64,000 nucleotides of DNA from Drosophila pseudoobscura (Eukaryota; Arthropoda; Insecta; Diptera; Drosophilidae). The stretch covers positions 8,321,001 to 8,385,000 of the forward strand of contig NC_046681.1 of assembly GCF_009870125.1 (NCBI RefSeq), read 5' to 3'. The first letter of the stretch is position 1, and each line of letters opens with the position of its first letter. Below the pieces are notes generated by a model that did not search any database, was not told the DNA's origin, and saw only the letters and a list, made by a program, of their open reading frames with translations. The position numbers and the translations under genes are program-made. Below are positions 11,283 through 22,900 of this stretch, in pieces.

Positions 11283-12290
11283 ATGGTGTATACGGGCTAC
11301 GATGGTTCTGCTTTGTACCCAGCTATGGGCGGGCACATGACCATATCGGGCGATGCTTCGCCCAATGAAGTGAGGAACCTCCTGGACTATGGGGTGCTTA
11401 TAAAGCATCCTCTGGAGCACACCTGGACGGTGTGGCATTGGGAGAATGATCGCTCAAAGAACTGGAGCGATATGCTTAATGAAGTGACAAGCTTCAATAC
11501 GGTTGAAGATTTCTTTACGTGAGTTTTTTTTCCCATCTATAAAATGCTTATACACATTTTGACATAAGGCCACTTCGATGGAAAGTTCCACCGAGTAGAA
11601 ATAATTAAATAAACACATTTGCATATAATTTTTTCCGGATATTGTTGTTTAAACTGATTGAAACTTAACCAATTGCTAGTGTGTACTATTTTATCAAGCC
11701 ACCATCTCAGCTAAGCGTCTTCAACGATTATATGGTATTCAAGCAGGGAGTGCGGTAAGTTTTTCACACATCTGCAGTGTCTTTGGTGGTATTTGACGTC
11801 GGCTTCTTGCAGTCCCATGTGGGAGGATGATATTAACAAAGATGGCGGCCGTTGGATTATAATGTTGGACAAAAACACCAAGGCCATGAATGACAAGTTG
11901 TGGCAGGATTTGGTAAGTTTTAGTATTTAAACCCTAGCGCTTATGTGCCCCTCTCATTATGTTCGCTCTTCAGCTTTTGTGCAGCATTGGCGAGTGCTTC
12001 CAACACTCGAATGAGATCAACGGTGTTGTCATCAATGTGCGCAACAAGGCCAACAAGTTGTGTGAGTAGTACTCGTGGCACACGTGGCGGATGATAGATT
12101 CTGGATGATAAATTATATTTTCATTACAGCTCTCTGGACCAGAAACTCGGCTAATGCTCACGCTGTGCTGACCCTGGGCCAGCAGTTAAAGGGACTGCTA
12201 AAATTGACCAACGTTGAGATACAGTACCAGGCCCACAAGGATGCCATGGTCCAGCATGGACCAAATTTTAATGCAATGTATAAGTTGTAA
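11283..12290 (+). CDS. eIF4E-family cap-binding protein (paralogue), five exons
   Basis: Exons are 11283-11518, 11680-11754, 11813-11912, 11974-12061 and 12130-12290. All introns are GT-AG (161, 58, 61 and 68 bp) and give 219 aa. eIF4E binds the mRNA 7-methylguanosine cap and recruits eIF4G. The cap pocket is intact: W61, W107-E108 (in PMWED) and W169 match mouse W56, W102-E103 and W166, and phosphate-binding R160/K162/K165 match R157/K159/K162. The dorsal surface differs: the TVEDFW motif reads TVEDFF, so F78 replaces mouse W73, and Q135 replaces L131. H42, P43, V74, I142 and E144 are kept. The N-terminal 40 residues are unlike eIF4E1. The ATG at 11283 is the first in frame after an upstream stop. 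Introns show this is a DNA-level duplicate, not a retrocopy. Drosophila carries several such paralogues (eIF4E-3 to -7), often male-biased; I cannot say which this is. Confidence 0.93.
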
Positions 12291-12511
12291 ACGCCCCACT
12301 TCAAGCTCCCACAAAAACGCCACATAGTTATACTAGTAAACACCTCCAAGATCCTCTCGAGATCGTTATCGTAAATGCACAGTTCATTTTCTGTCGGAAA
12401 TGTGCATCTACGATCGACTCGGAGCCACGATTACACCGATACCAGTCCACAGCACACATCACATGACAGCGAAACTCCTCTGCACTTGAGTTATGGTATA
12501 TTGATATCCTC

Positions 12512-12517
12512 AATAAA
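12512..12517 (+). terminator. poly(A) signal of the eIF4E-like gene
   Basis: AATAAA occurs 221 bp after the eIF4E-like stop codon and is the first good signal there. It implies a 3' UTR of about 240 bases. Confidence 0.5.
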
Positions 12518-12539
12518 GTATTGCATGTACTCCTGTGTG

Positions 12540-12842
12540 TTGTCCTTGGACCGGGATAAGTCGCTGCACATATCCCTGAAAGCCCGGTCAGAGGTAAAGG
12601 AATATGCCAAGACGTTCGTGGCCCTGGCAGAGATTCAGAGGGTTTCTGCAGGCTTGCAACCTTTCTACAGACAATTGGATGCTGGCTAAAGTGGAGGAGG
12701 CCGCTGGACAGAGGCACCAGATGATCCTCCTTGTTAACCTGGAGTCGGTGGAGCTTCTGGGCGACTCAGGCGTTGTGGAGGACTATGGGTACAAAATGAC
12801 CAAGAGTTCTGGAATCAGCGTATGCCGAGAAATACGCTGATT
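12540..12842 (+). pseudogene. GC-rich coding-like block, frameshifted, unidentified
   Basis: Directly after the eIF4E-like 3' end the sequence becomes GC-rich with coding-like composition. One frame reads SLKARSEVKEYAKTFVALAE up to a stop near 12689. Another continues as KVEEAAGQRHQMILLVNLES to TGA at 12840. Moving between frames near 12680 gives one nearly continuous reading, so this may be a decayed gene fragment brought in with neighbouring repeats. I do not recognise the protein, and there is no clear start codon or promoter. Confidence 0.25.
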
Positions 12843-12848
12843 TCTTAG

Positions 12849-12915
12849 GCCGAGGTCGGAAACGACCACCACGAGTCTAATCTACCCCTAAACTCTTCGA
12901 CTATCGGGTATAAAT
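12849..12915 (+). mobile_element. 3'-terminal fragment of a DINE-1/mini-me element
   Basis: The bases GGTCGGAAACGA, then AGTCTAATCTACCCC and ACTATCGGGTATAA follow the order of the 3' end of the DINE-1 element at 42685-42775, with substitutions. Only the terminal 67 or so bases are left. It abuts the start of duplication copy B at 12921. Confidence 0.6.
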
Positions 12916-12934
12916 ATACTCTTTCGTCACGCAG

Positions 12935-13361
12935 ATGGCTAGAGTCTAAGTGGATCAATTTCTAGGCTCTGAAGCAATAAGCAGACAAGACAGTTGGCTT
13001 TGAAGCTGCCACAAGAATAACATCTTATCTGAAAAGCTTTCGTTGAAATACTTTCTCTTGTAGTAAATTATTAATGCCACATAAATTGTTAAATAGAGAA
13101 TAAATCTCGCACAGCAGGCAACGACGGCTTTAACATTTATTAAACTTCACACCCGCCGCACGACAAACAAAAATGTAATAAATATTCTATGCTGTAGGTA
13201 TATTTGTATAAAATTCCCTAATGCAATTGCACAAACCGCTTTGGGAACCGCAATGCGGACGGCAAACAGCTTTCGCAAATTAATGGTCAGTTATGGGTTT
13301 CTGGAGCGGGATAAGAAGGACTTGTTCTTGTGACCTCCTCGACTGCAGCTGGTTGGAATTA
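12935..13361. repeat. dispersed duplication, copy B part 1
   Basis: Counterpart of 4624-5054. Same orientation, about 8.3 kb downstream, with the same order of landmarks: AAGCAATAAGCAGACAAGAC, AATAACATCTTATCTGAAAA, GCAGGCAACGACGGCTTTAA and CAATGCGGACGGCAAACAGC. Differences are spread evenly, as expected of old neutral DNA. Confidence 0.85.
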
Positions 13362-13432
13362 CCATAGTCTTTTATAGTTAGTTCAAAATAATTGTATGTG
13401 ACTTCAACTTGATATCTATTTAGAGGGAACAT

Positions 13433-13972
13433 CCGGTATAGGGTTTTATTGGCCACACTCTGGCTTAATTTATTGATAGTTCTTAGACATCGTTTTCCCC
13501 ATATGTCGTTTAACTACATTTGTCCTTAAAGAGGAATATAAAAAGATTTAAAATTAAGTACTTTTTTACAGCTTTCCCATCGACCTAAGAAAACTATTTC
13601 GCTTTTCCTAAAGTTGAAAATGCACATATGCACATGTGGTTCTGAAACCGAACGAAAGACAAAGAAGATTTTATTAAAATTGATGATGCTGTGCTTGAGT
13701 TTTTGTTTGCTAGACGACGCCTGAAAAAATGCAATAAATCATTGTCAACTTTTTGAGAGAGTAAAAAGACACTACAATTTTATAATATTCAGCTGATTAA
13801 ATAAAAAATATATCCATTATATATTAGACCCAACAATCTGTCAACAATATATCTTGTAATACGCAAATATTTGGCGGAGTAAATGTACTCCCAACAATCG
13901 CTGGAAAATTAAACATTCAGAATGTTGTAGAGGGTTTCGCAATAAAATTGTGTGGAGTTCACATTCCCAGTG
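13433..13972. repeat. dispersed duplication, copy B part 2
   Basis: Counterpart of 6570-7156, ending in the shared ACATTCCCAGTG. Only about 70 bp separate it from part 1, against 1.5 kb in copy A. Several short deletions relative to copy A are present. Confidence 0.85.
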
Positions 13973-16336
13973 ACCATTCCCAAATGTATAGCTCAAAAGC
14001 TGTTAAAGCTGCATAAAAAAGTAAATAGAAATAAACCCATTTCCCCATTAGCTGAGTGACACCGAAAAGGGACGAGCATCACATAGTTTGAAAGCATTTT
14101 TTCCTGTCCTGAAATGGAAACAAAACGTGTTCCTGGTGACAAATCTTTTGTGGCTGTTGTCTTCCACACAAACGAAACACGTAAACCACGTGCATGGTGT
14201 GCCAAAGACATTAGAGCGACACAATTAACCTTTTTAAAGGAAGACGTCGACACATGGTGGTCCGTGCTGGAGCAGAGCAAAAAAACCCATGGATATCAAA
14301 TCTCATTTGGTCCCTTTTCATTTTTTTTCCCCCCGACGAAAGCAATTGTAAATTTTTTCAATTTTCCCCATTGACCTGCCATATACAAATTTTGACAATT
14401 TTTCCGATACTTTACATGTATTCTACCCCAAAAAATATCCAATTGCGATGAAAGCAATGCGAAAAGCTGTCAATAATAATCACGGATTTTTATTGACGTG
14501 CAACACAAAGCGAATGGATGGTACACTATATATATCTATGTAAGTGCAATGGGTATGATTATGAGTATTATGTTTCCAGAGCACTCTAGGGCTCGAAATA
14601 ATAAATAGTGAAAATATACTGTCTCCACTGGCGAAAATCCCTCTGTCGTTAATCAATTTTTTGCGGATAAAGCTATGTGAAAAGCTAAACAATTTTCTCG
14701 GCTCACGTGGAAAGCGTGTGCAAAAAAGATAACCCAAAATTCAGACAAAAGTCATGCGAAATAATTCATTTTGGTGGCAGTTGTTCACGAGGATATTTTT
14801 TTTCAGAAGAATGTATGTGGACAATGCTCAAATATTTATACAAAAATCCAAAAACGCTTTTAGTTTGTGGTTTATATAGGTTTTCTTTTGTAACTTTGTG
14901 ACCCCATGGGGATATGATAGCAAAGCCATGCAATTCGGTGATGGACATTTGATGGAAGGGTCGCATCACGTAGGCAGTGGATCGGCCAAAATTTGAATAT
15001 TTTGCAGGCATGTGACACTCTAGAAGATTTATTTTGTAAATTTCGAAATCGGTTGATGATCGCACATGTAAAAGAGAGTAAGAAATCTCTAGGAAACTGA
15101 TTTCTAAACTTAATCTGAACATCTTAACAGATTCAATAGAGTGGATCAGTTTCATTCGACGTGGCAATATATAATTAAATTAGCGGCCGTAACCAGAAGC
15201 AAACCATTTGTCTAAAAATCTGTCTAAAATTACTTATTCTATAGATGTCACATTTGGCGCCTCTGTAAGTGATTATCTTTATTGCTTGCCCAAAAGACTA
15301 CAAAATCTTGAGAGACTCCCCCTAGTACAGCTTTTGTGGCAGCCAAAGAGGTGTGCTATCTTTTCTGTCTACTTCCCAGACGTGTCATCAGCAGGAAATC
15401 CACCGCATGTCCAGCATTTACATATGGCATTTACACGTATCACCATTTTATTGGGCGGAGCCTATTTTGTGTGCCACACATTCGGGCTAACATTGCGTAT
15501 GAATAATTATATATTTCTGATTTTTTGTCCTCTCATTTTTGGGTGCTCTTTGATTAATTCTGTACCATGTGTAAGGCCATGGACAAAAGATGATTTCAAT
15601 TGCATTTCAACCGGAGCAGGACAGGCAATCGACCTAAAAAGGACATGAATGTAATGGATATCGAATATAAGGACTTGGAAATATACAATCGGAAGTATTG
15701 CACATGCGGTGGCTCATGCACGAACATCAGGGCAATTCAAGTGCTGCCAGAGTTGGCCTCGAATCAAATGAAATGCCTATCTATGTAGATCTAAGGAAAA
15801 TTCATCTGCCACAACTTCGACTTGCTTTGGGAGAGAAAAACTTTTGCGTAAAGGTAAATTGGCTCGGTTCAATGTTCTGCTTTCGAATGGAAAATGCAAT
15901 CGACAAGCATTTTGAGGGCAGGGAACGGGCACGGGAAGTGCCTTTGTGAGCAGTCAAAAGGCAGCAATAAAATTACTTACGTCACACAGGGACCATGGAA
16001 ATCGAATCGAATTACAGGAAAAGATAAAAATGGAATATGCACATTCGATATATATATAAGAATGCATGTGAAAGCAGAATACTGTCCTGATTTAAAATGT
16101 GAGCTTGCAGCACAATTTGCATACACCAGAAAATCTGTTGGCTTCTGGCTGTGTCCCCATTGTCTGCCCCAGAAGGGCGAACCCTGGCCACACGGGTGCA
16201 ATGATGAGCCGAGATTCTCGTTTTCCCCCAGGTGATGGCTAATGTCTGTGATTTGCTTGCTGGAAAGTGTCACTCTCCGCTTACCGCACTTATTGGGCCA
16301 CCCAACGCACACCATTGATAATTTCATATCGCTTAC
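13973..16336. other. no gene recognised
   Basis: AT-rich, probably intronic to the minus-strand gene. The longer ORFs (14114-14374 and 15208-15648 on +, 14766-15167 on -) begin with non-ATG codons or lack motifs. I see no transposon termini. Confidence 0.4.
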
Positions 16337-16396
16337 TTGCTTGTAGAAGGGACTTCTCCTGCAAATTTCGGGGATAAATTAGAGTTCCACTGATTT
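16337..16396 (-). CDS. candidate internal exon (60 nt) of the unidentified minus-strand gene
   Basis: On the minus strand TTATTTCTCTTCTTTCAG is a strong acceptor and CAAGCAA|GTAAGC a strong donor. Between them one frame is open: two leading bases, 19 codons (ISGTLIYPRNLQEKSLLQA) and one trailing base. The leading two bases complete the codon left by the exon at 38452-38545 (G+AA, Glu). The trailing A completes the first codon of the exon at 8216-8346 (A+GC, Ser). A competing acceptor within the block (ATTTGCAG) would give a 22-nt exon. I do not recognise the protein. Confidence 0.38.
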
Positions 16397-18007
16397 CTGA
16401 AAGAAGAGAAATAAGCAAATTTAAATTTTTACCATTTGGTGCTATGGAATATTTGTCCTGGTATAAAGTTTTGAACTATGGCTAGGGAAGTCTCTCTGCT
16501 CTGGAGCCGTGGCTATCTGTCGCCATTGCGACACACACACACACTGAAATATTAAATTTCACAGCCTGCCACATAAGTGGGCCTTCTGCTTTTCCCCACT
16601 TAGTTGCACTCTGAGGGCAATGAAAAAGTTTTGCTTAGAAAATGTGCCCGGGCTGGAAGGCTGCTGCTTGTGTGTCAGAGTCATTACCAGCTGGGCTTCT
16701 CAGTATCTCCATACCCGTAGGTACATCAAACTAAGGATAGATGGTGGGAGTGCGTCACATTTGAGCAGTCAACACACTTATGCACTTAGTCGTGGATAGT
16801 AATTTGCACAACATTTTTAATTTAAAACTTGACGATACAATGACCTAATATTGGCCTGGTTGGAAAATTTTGATTGTGTTGTGGGGATTTCTTTGAAGAT
16901 ATTTGATAGAGTTGATTTTAAATAATATTGTCGTATACATTTTTTTGTTTTTGGATTTTTTCTTTCACCCTTGAAGTAACACCCATCCCATCCTTTCAGA
17001 AACAGCAAAAGGCTATAGAAAACACACAAAACGCCCAAAGCCGTGTTTACAGGAATGGTAAAGGGGTATAAGAGCACGCATAAATTATACTATACCCTCA
17101 TAAATGCCACAACCCATATCCCCAGCCATAAAATCAGGCATCGTTAGGTTTATTGAACTTGATAGTATGTTCCCGACACCTAGCCCAGGGTGGGGGCCAT
17201 CCCCATCTAAAATTAACCGTCTTTGTTTTCATATTAAACCTTAATTATGAATGGATTTTGCTTAAGCGATCTTTAAAAAGGGATATTTACATGTAGAATA
17301 AAATATATAAACGGAGAACAAATTAAAGTTGGTTCTTTAATCTTTGAACATACAATTTGTAAATTTTTAATTAAAAATTAAAAGCAATTTTTTTCCATTC
17401 TTATCCCCTTATATTTCTGTACTCAATCACTTATTAAACGTTACTCGTATTAATAAATAAATAAAACCAATAATAATATATGTATAACACATTTTTGTTA
17501 ATGAAAAACCGTCATATGCTTTATGCCGAAGCCAAGAACAACAAACTCTTCTATGTACAATGTACACCTATAACGATCTAAGCTATGCCACAAATAAAAA
17601 ACCAAATTGATTGTAAATCCAACCAATAAAAAAACCAAACGGAACAAGGTGAAATAAAAGAAGTTGTTTGAACAATGGATAAAATCAGACGGAAAATGGA
17701 AAAAAGTGCAAAAATAAAAGCGTGATTCCACTCAATTACACGGGGGAAAAGACTGCGAGGGTGAAAGACAAGAAAAAACAATAAGAAAGCAAAAGCTAAG
17801 AAAATATAAAATCGAAAATTGACCATAAACCCGAACCAGGGTGCTCCAGATACGTAGATAAGCGCGAAGGAGAAAACAACAATTGGTATAAACTCCCCTT
17901 TTGAAACACCCTTTGAGAGATTATTTTATTACTATTATGAGAAGACGTTTGTTACAAAGCAAGGGAATCATATCTGATTCTTTACAGTGTGTACGAGTAT
18001 GCATTTC
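16397..18007. other. no gene; (AC)n tract at 16531-16544
   Basis: Probably intronic. It contains a short (AC)n run at 16531-16544 and a small inverted pair, AGGGGTATA/TATACCCT, near 17063-17098. Minus-strand ORFs at 16817-17077 and 17498-17826 are low-complexity and hydrophobic and are not called. Confidence 0.4.
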
Positions 18008-18895
18008 TGTAACGAACCAGGCTGGGTGTTGGGGAGTGGGAGAAGGGCGCACGCGGTTATGCCCGGCTGGGATGCTCGTCGGCTAATTGGGGTGGTGATC
18101 TTGCCCTCCTCTCACCTGATGCCTATTTTCATTATTAACAAGTTAAAATTTATGCGTGCTACGACGAGAGTTAAGGTGGACCTAAAATTGCTGGAACACA
18201 TAATTGGCCCTTTCTCCGACCTGTCCCCGAACGCTTTTCCCCGCCTCAGATCTCGTTGAGGGCGGATTGACCCTCCCTACCTTGGCCATTCCTAGGTCGC
18301 AATTTATATGGAATGGCCCCTTTGCGTCGTTATGGGATCCTCAGGGGCATTTGGCTAGCCGAAGGCAACAAAAAAAAAACTGTGAACTAAAACATTATAA
18401 AATTTATTGAATTATGACTAAAAACTGAGCGATTCCTAAATTAAAACTAAACATAACTCAACAAAAAGTACGTATAAAAAGTAAAAAGAATAAAAAGATA
18501 ATATCAATAAAATTGCTTAATAATGATGAGGAATATAACTGACAATTATCTCGGAATTCATGTATGAAGACAGTACAACAGCCAGACCGAAAGGGGGGGA
18601 GAAACGGAGCAAACAATAGGGGAAATGTGTAATTATCTAAATTTCTCTTTTCTTTTCTCTCATGAGTGGAATTGCCAGGGTTAAATTTTCTTGTTCGTTC
18701 TCACTCACCCGATGATCCGCATATCCACCGATGAAGCGCTTCCCGGAGGAGATTTGGACCTGTAAAGTGAACTCCAATCGGGAGTAAAACAAAGGCACAC
18801 AAAAAAACCTCACTCACAAATCCACTCTTTGCTCGCTCCACTCTTACTTTGAGCGACTCATTCCACTCGAGTACAACAAAAAAACTCTCTCGCCC

Positions 18896-18901
18896 TTTAT
18901 T
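18896..18901 (-). terminator. poly(A) signal within the LTR
   Basis: AATAAA on the minus strand, downstream of the LTR TATA box in the transcribed direction, as expected for the R region of an LTR. Confidence 0.4.
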
Positions 18902-19182
18902 TTTTTTCCTTTTCTTTCGCCTGCCCTTCGCCGACTGTCGCAGACTTTAACGCACAAAAAAAACTAACAAAGAAATATTACTTAACTCATTAAATTATTA
19001 ACACTAATCACTTAACACTGAATCCTATTATTGCTAGAGATCTCGGCCATTCCCGGTTTCTTTTAGTTTAGATTTTCCCTTCCGAAATCACTCCATCGGT
19101 TCCCGACGATAAAAGCGCTCGCGAAGCCACTCGAAAGACCCCGCCAAATCTCGGACTGCTCTTGCTTTCGCTCTAGCTACGC

Positions 19183-19188
19183 TATATA
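19183..19188 (-). promoter_or_regulatory. TATA box of the solo LTR
   Basis: TATATA read on the minus strand, followed about 30 bases on by GCAGTCC, a plausible initiator near 19150. It divides U3 (about 770 bp) from R-U5. Confidence 0.4.
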
Positions 19189-19929
19189 GCCCTGCCTTGG
19201 CTCGCTCTCCAACCAGACGATTGAGTTTTTTTTTTTTTTTTCCTCTTCCCCAAAAACCACTCAACCCCCGCTAGCGTGACGTCGGTGCCCGTGTACTTGG
19301 GCCTGCAATTTTTTTTTCCACCGCTGCTTTGGCTGCTCCTCTGGACCCCTTCTGGCGTCCCTTGGACTCTCGATCTCCTCGACGCCTCGCGTCTTTGGAT
19401 CCGCGAAGCTGATCCGGGCCGCTTTGCAAAGAAAATACGGCGATGCGGCGTTCCTCCTTTGCGGTATCCACTGCGCCAATGGCCGGTCCTACACGGATGA
19501 AATTATCTGACTAGTCCAATTTTCCTTTACCCTTCTCAATCTTACCTAGGCTGGAAAACTAATGCCGGAATGCTGAAGCTCTTCTCCTCCCGCCGCGATT
19601 ACACTTTTTTTTCCTTTTTAGCACTTATAAAAAATACTTGTTGGCTGTTGATAGACAAAACGAACGCTCGGGTCGAGCGCCAAAACGGGAAGAGACCGAA
19701 GCCAAGCCCCTCAACAAGCTACAACCCTCGGGCCCTCTCAAAGGACAGGGTGAAATGCCAGAGAAAGTTGACAATCCAAGCTGTTAACTCTATCACTCTT
19801 CCTATGCCACTTTTCGTGATCTCCCCGACCTAGCCCATAGAGGGTGTTTGGTCTACCACGGCCCTTACGGTGCCGACCACTAGATGGCGCTGCGAACTAG
19901 CTCGCTCGCTGATCCAAGCGTTACATTTC

Positions 19930-22900
19930 TTATGAGCATTTAAATCTTTATTTCCCTAACAATCGGCCTACAACTTGGAGCAGAATCTTCCTGTTCTAGA
20001 CAGTTTCATACATTTACCTAGCTCTCATTGATCTCATTCTGTACGATAAAACGAGACCTCATTAAAGATGATTCTGTATGCACAATCAAACAAAAATGTT
20101 ATTTCTACCTGTAATAGAAACAATGGAACTGTAAGAGTATCCAAAAACCAGCCATACAGTCACGTTTTTCTCCCTTTCGCTTGGTCCCCACTTCCCTACT
20201 CATCTCAATGACAAGCCGGTCTGGATCGAGGGTGACATTTGTCATCATAATAATATAAAGTAGAACTGATAATCTTTGACAGGCGAAAGTGTCCTTGACA
20301 GGCAACACCCCAAAAAGGTGGCCTGCTTTTGTTCGAGTCCCCCCAGTTATCTTTTGTTTTACCCGCAGTTCAATTTTCCCCGCATTCGTTCAACTCGAGC
20401 AGAACCGACAGAATTCGTGTCATTTGTCTTTGTTCCTCCTGCCGCTGCCACTGTAAAATCAGCAACAGCCTCAACATAAGTAAAGTTTATTATCCATTTT
20501 ATGCTAATCGATTTTGAGACTTGCAACAGATGCTTCAACAATGGAAGCTAGAAAAATCCATTCTGAATATTTCTTTGCAGGATTGTGGTAAAATTAAGAT
20601 AAATTAGGCATTTAAACATCATATATATTATTTTATCCATCAAATCTGTCCTTTAAAATAAATTTTAAGATTCAAGCATAATTTGTTATAATATTTTTTA
20701 CAGCTGTTTCCAAACGAGCTTCCACTACCGCCTCGAAACCCTTTTCTTTTGTGAATTCAAATATGTAAATTATGTTCGAAAGGTGTAACATATGCGATTT
20801 CTGGTCATATAGTCAGTTCTGTGCTAGTTTTTTGTTTTGCCCGACACAACTGATTATGTTAGCCAACCTACACACGTGGTGGGGCAACCCGAATTGGATA
20901 GATTTCAGTGCCATCAATTGCCCAGGCTGTTGCTACTCCTGTTGGCGCTGTATGGTAATTGGAATACATTTTGAAAGCGATGTGTACAGCTCGAAGGGAA
21001 ACTATGGAAATCCAGAAACATCTTTCTCATGTACAATTTAATAAATTGTTTCTCATTATTCCAGAAACACTTTGTTTGTTGGGGACAATGTCAGCAGATT
21101 TTATCGATCCAAGAATAACGAATGTTGAGTCATTTCGAAGGTCGCCTCCACGGGTGTCCTTATTTATCTTGCCCATAGAAATGCACACACTTTTATTGAG
21201 ACCAGGCTAAAGTGGTCCCAATGGGATAATTAGTATAATACCAGGCCATTTCAACGAGGCGTATGAGTAATTTATGCTAAGCAATTGACTTGTTGACAGG
21301 ACCAAATGTACATGTATATTCCAAACTAAAGATAGATGGAGATACAGAGGTTCCAAAGCACTCATAATCCTTAGGCTCAAAGTAAAAAAGGAACAATGGA
21401 GCCACAAATCCCCGGTAATCTGCAATGAAATTGACATCTGATTGGAGGAGCAGCATCTGGCTGGATGCCAAGTCCTCTCTACGTGCTGGCGGTCTAATCT
21501 GCCACCGTGGAGTGCCGTCGCGTGGAGGAGACATGTGATGAGCTCGTTGCGGCTCGGCGCGGTAACTAAAATCCAGATGAAAGCCAACACCTTGTCGCCA
21601 GGTGAGACCGCATCCACACCAAACACCGCCCACTCATGTGAGCCCCAAACGTGACACATTCTTGTGTACTTTCTGACGAGCCAGAAGTCCGCGAGGTCAG
21701 CGGGACAGGAAAATGGTTTCCCAAACTGAATTTTCTCTTAGCTCATGGTGGTAATTGGAAACGTAAGCTACTATCAAGATATGCAGGTCGGAATAAGGAT
21801 GGAATCTTGAGAAGGAATAGAAGGAATCTATTCAAGGCACTGGTAGTTATGGAATTTTCTTATTGATTAGCTGCTATTCCGGAATGCCCATACAATTCTC
21901 ACGTTCCAAGTTCCAGGCACAACAATGTCCGCAAATACAGAAATACCCAACCAATTATTGGGCTGCCTGCATTCAATGTTGTACTTGTTTTTGCTTCTTC
22001 TTCTTCGGATGATGATGATGATAGAAGCCGCAGGCAGCTGCCTTGTTTGTGTGGCACTGGCATTGAGGCCTTGGACGTGCTGTCTGGGCATTCAGTGCCG
22101 GCGTCAATAGTGCAACAAGAGACAGGATCAGTTCCCCCCAACGGCTGGCTTTCACGCCCCTGATGCTGGTGTGGCTCCTTCCCTTGCTGAAGTCACAGAT
22201 GCAGGGAATAATGCTAAGGCTTTGCTATCAGATGTTTGTATCATGTCAAAGGTGTCCAGTGCTGTATAGCGAAGACATTTTCCGTCCTGTCCTGTGCTAC
22301 ACTATCCTTTCCTGCACTATCCTTTCCTATTATGTGTCCCCTTTTGTTGTTGTATACTAAAGTCGAGTGCCTGTTATCATTATGTGACAGATATTAACAC
22401 GTTAAAGTAAATTACAACTATCTAAAAGAAATGTTTTAATAATAGAATTTTAATGATATCATGCCATTGACGTATTAGCTAGCCAATGCTGCACCATAAA
22501 TCTTCGAATCCTATTGAGCCAAATGCATTAGGCTGCATAAATAACTGCTGATGCGAACATAATTCCAGTCATGGACATGCACTAAGTACTCTCACACACA
22601 CTCGCACGTACCCTCGTACATTCGTGCTAGTATATATACGGTAAATCCGCCAAACACTTTTGGCTTTTGCCTTCCTACCATCACATCCTCTGCCTTTTTG
22701 GCGGACCAGAAATTTCCACATAAAAGGAAAATGCAGCCCGCTGGCTGGTTGGTTGGGTGCCTGCCTTTCAGTCTTTTTACTCGGCAGCGGAAGATGAAAT
22801 TTTATTATTTTAGCTGGTTGTCATGTTACCAAGAGATAACAAATTCGTTTACGATAATTTCGGTGAGTTTACAGCCGGCAGCCCATAACCCCCGAATACC

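Larger units (their letters stand above)
18008..19925 (-). mobile_element. solo long LTR, Ulysses-like retrotransposon
   Basis: A 1918-bp block begins TGTAACG and ends CGTTACA, a perfect 7-bp inverted terminal repeat with canonical TGT...ACA ends. It is flanked on both sides by TTTC (18004-18007 and 19926-19929), a 4-bp target duplication typical of gypsy-type integrases. Orientation is minus: TATATA at 19183-19188 suits U3, and AATAAA on the minus strand (18896-18901) lies some 250 bp past the expected start, as for R. Composition differs from the surroundings, with GC-rich stretches and long polyT/polyA runs. No gag or pol is present, so this looks like a solo LTR left by LTR-LTR recombination. 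The length resembles the roughly 2.1-kb LTRs of D. virilis Ulysses; family assignment is inference. Confidence 0.62.

Noticed and set aside
19470..19925. A tRNA-Ser-like primer binding site (TGGCGCAGT on the minus strand at 19478-19470) next to a TG...CA 446-bp LTR at 19480-19925
   Set aside because: The same right end pairs better with 18008: TGTAACG/CGTTACA inverted ends and TTTC target duplications favour one 1.9-kb LTR. No second copy of the 446-bp segment exists, and the primer-site match is only 9 bases before it breaks.
21277..21440. Minus-strand reading YRGFVAPLFLFYFEPKDYEC resembling a TBC (Rab-GAP) domain segment
   Set aside because: Only one short block resembles the family, the catalytic IxxDxxR and YxQ motifs are absent, and no good donor follows.
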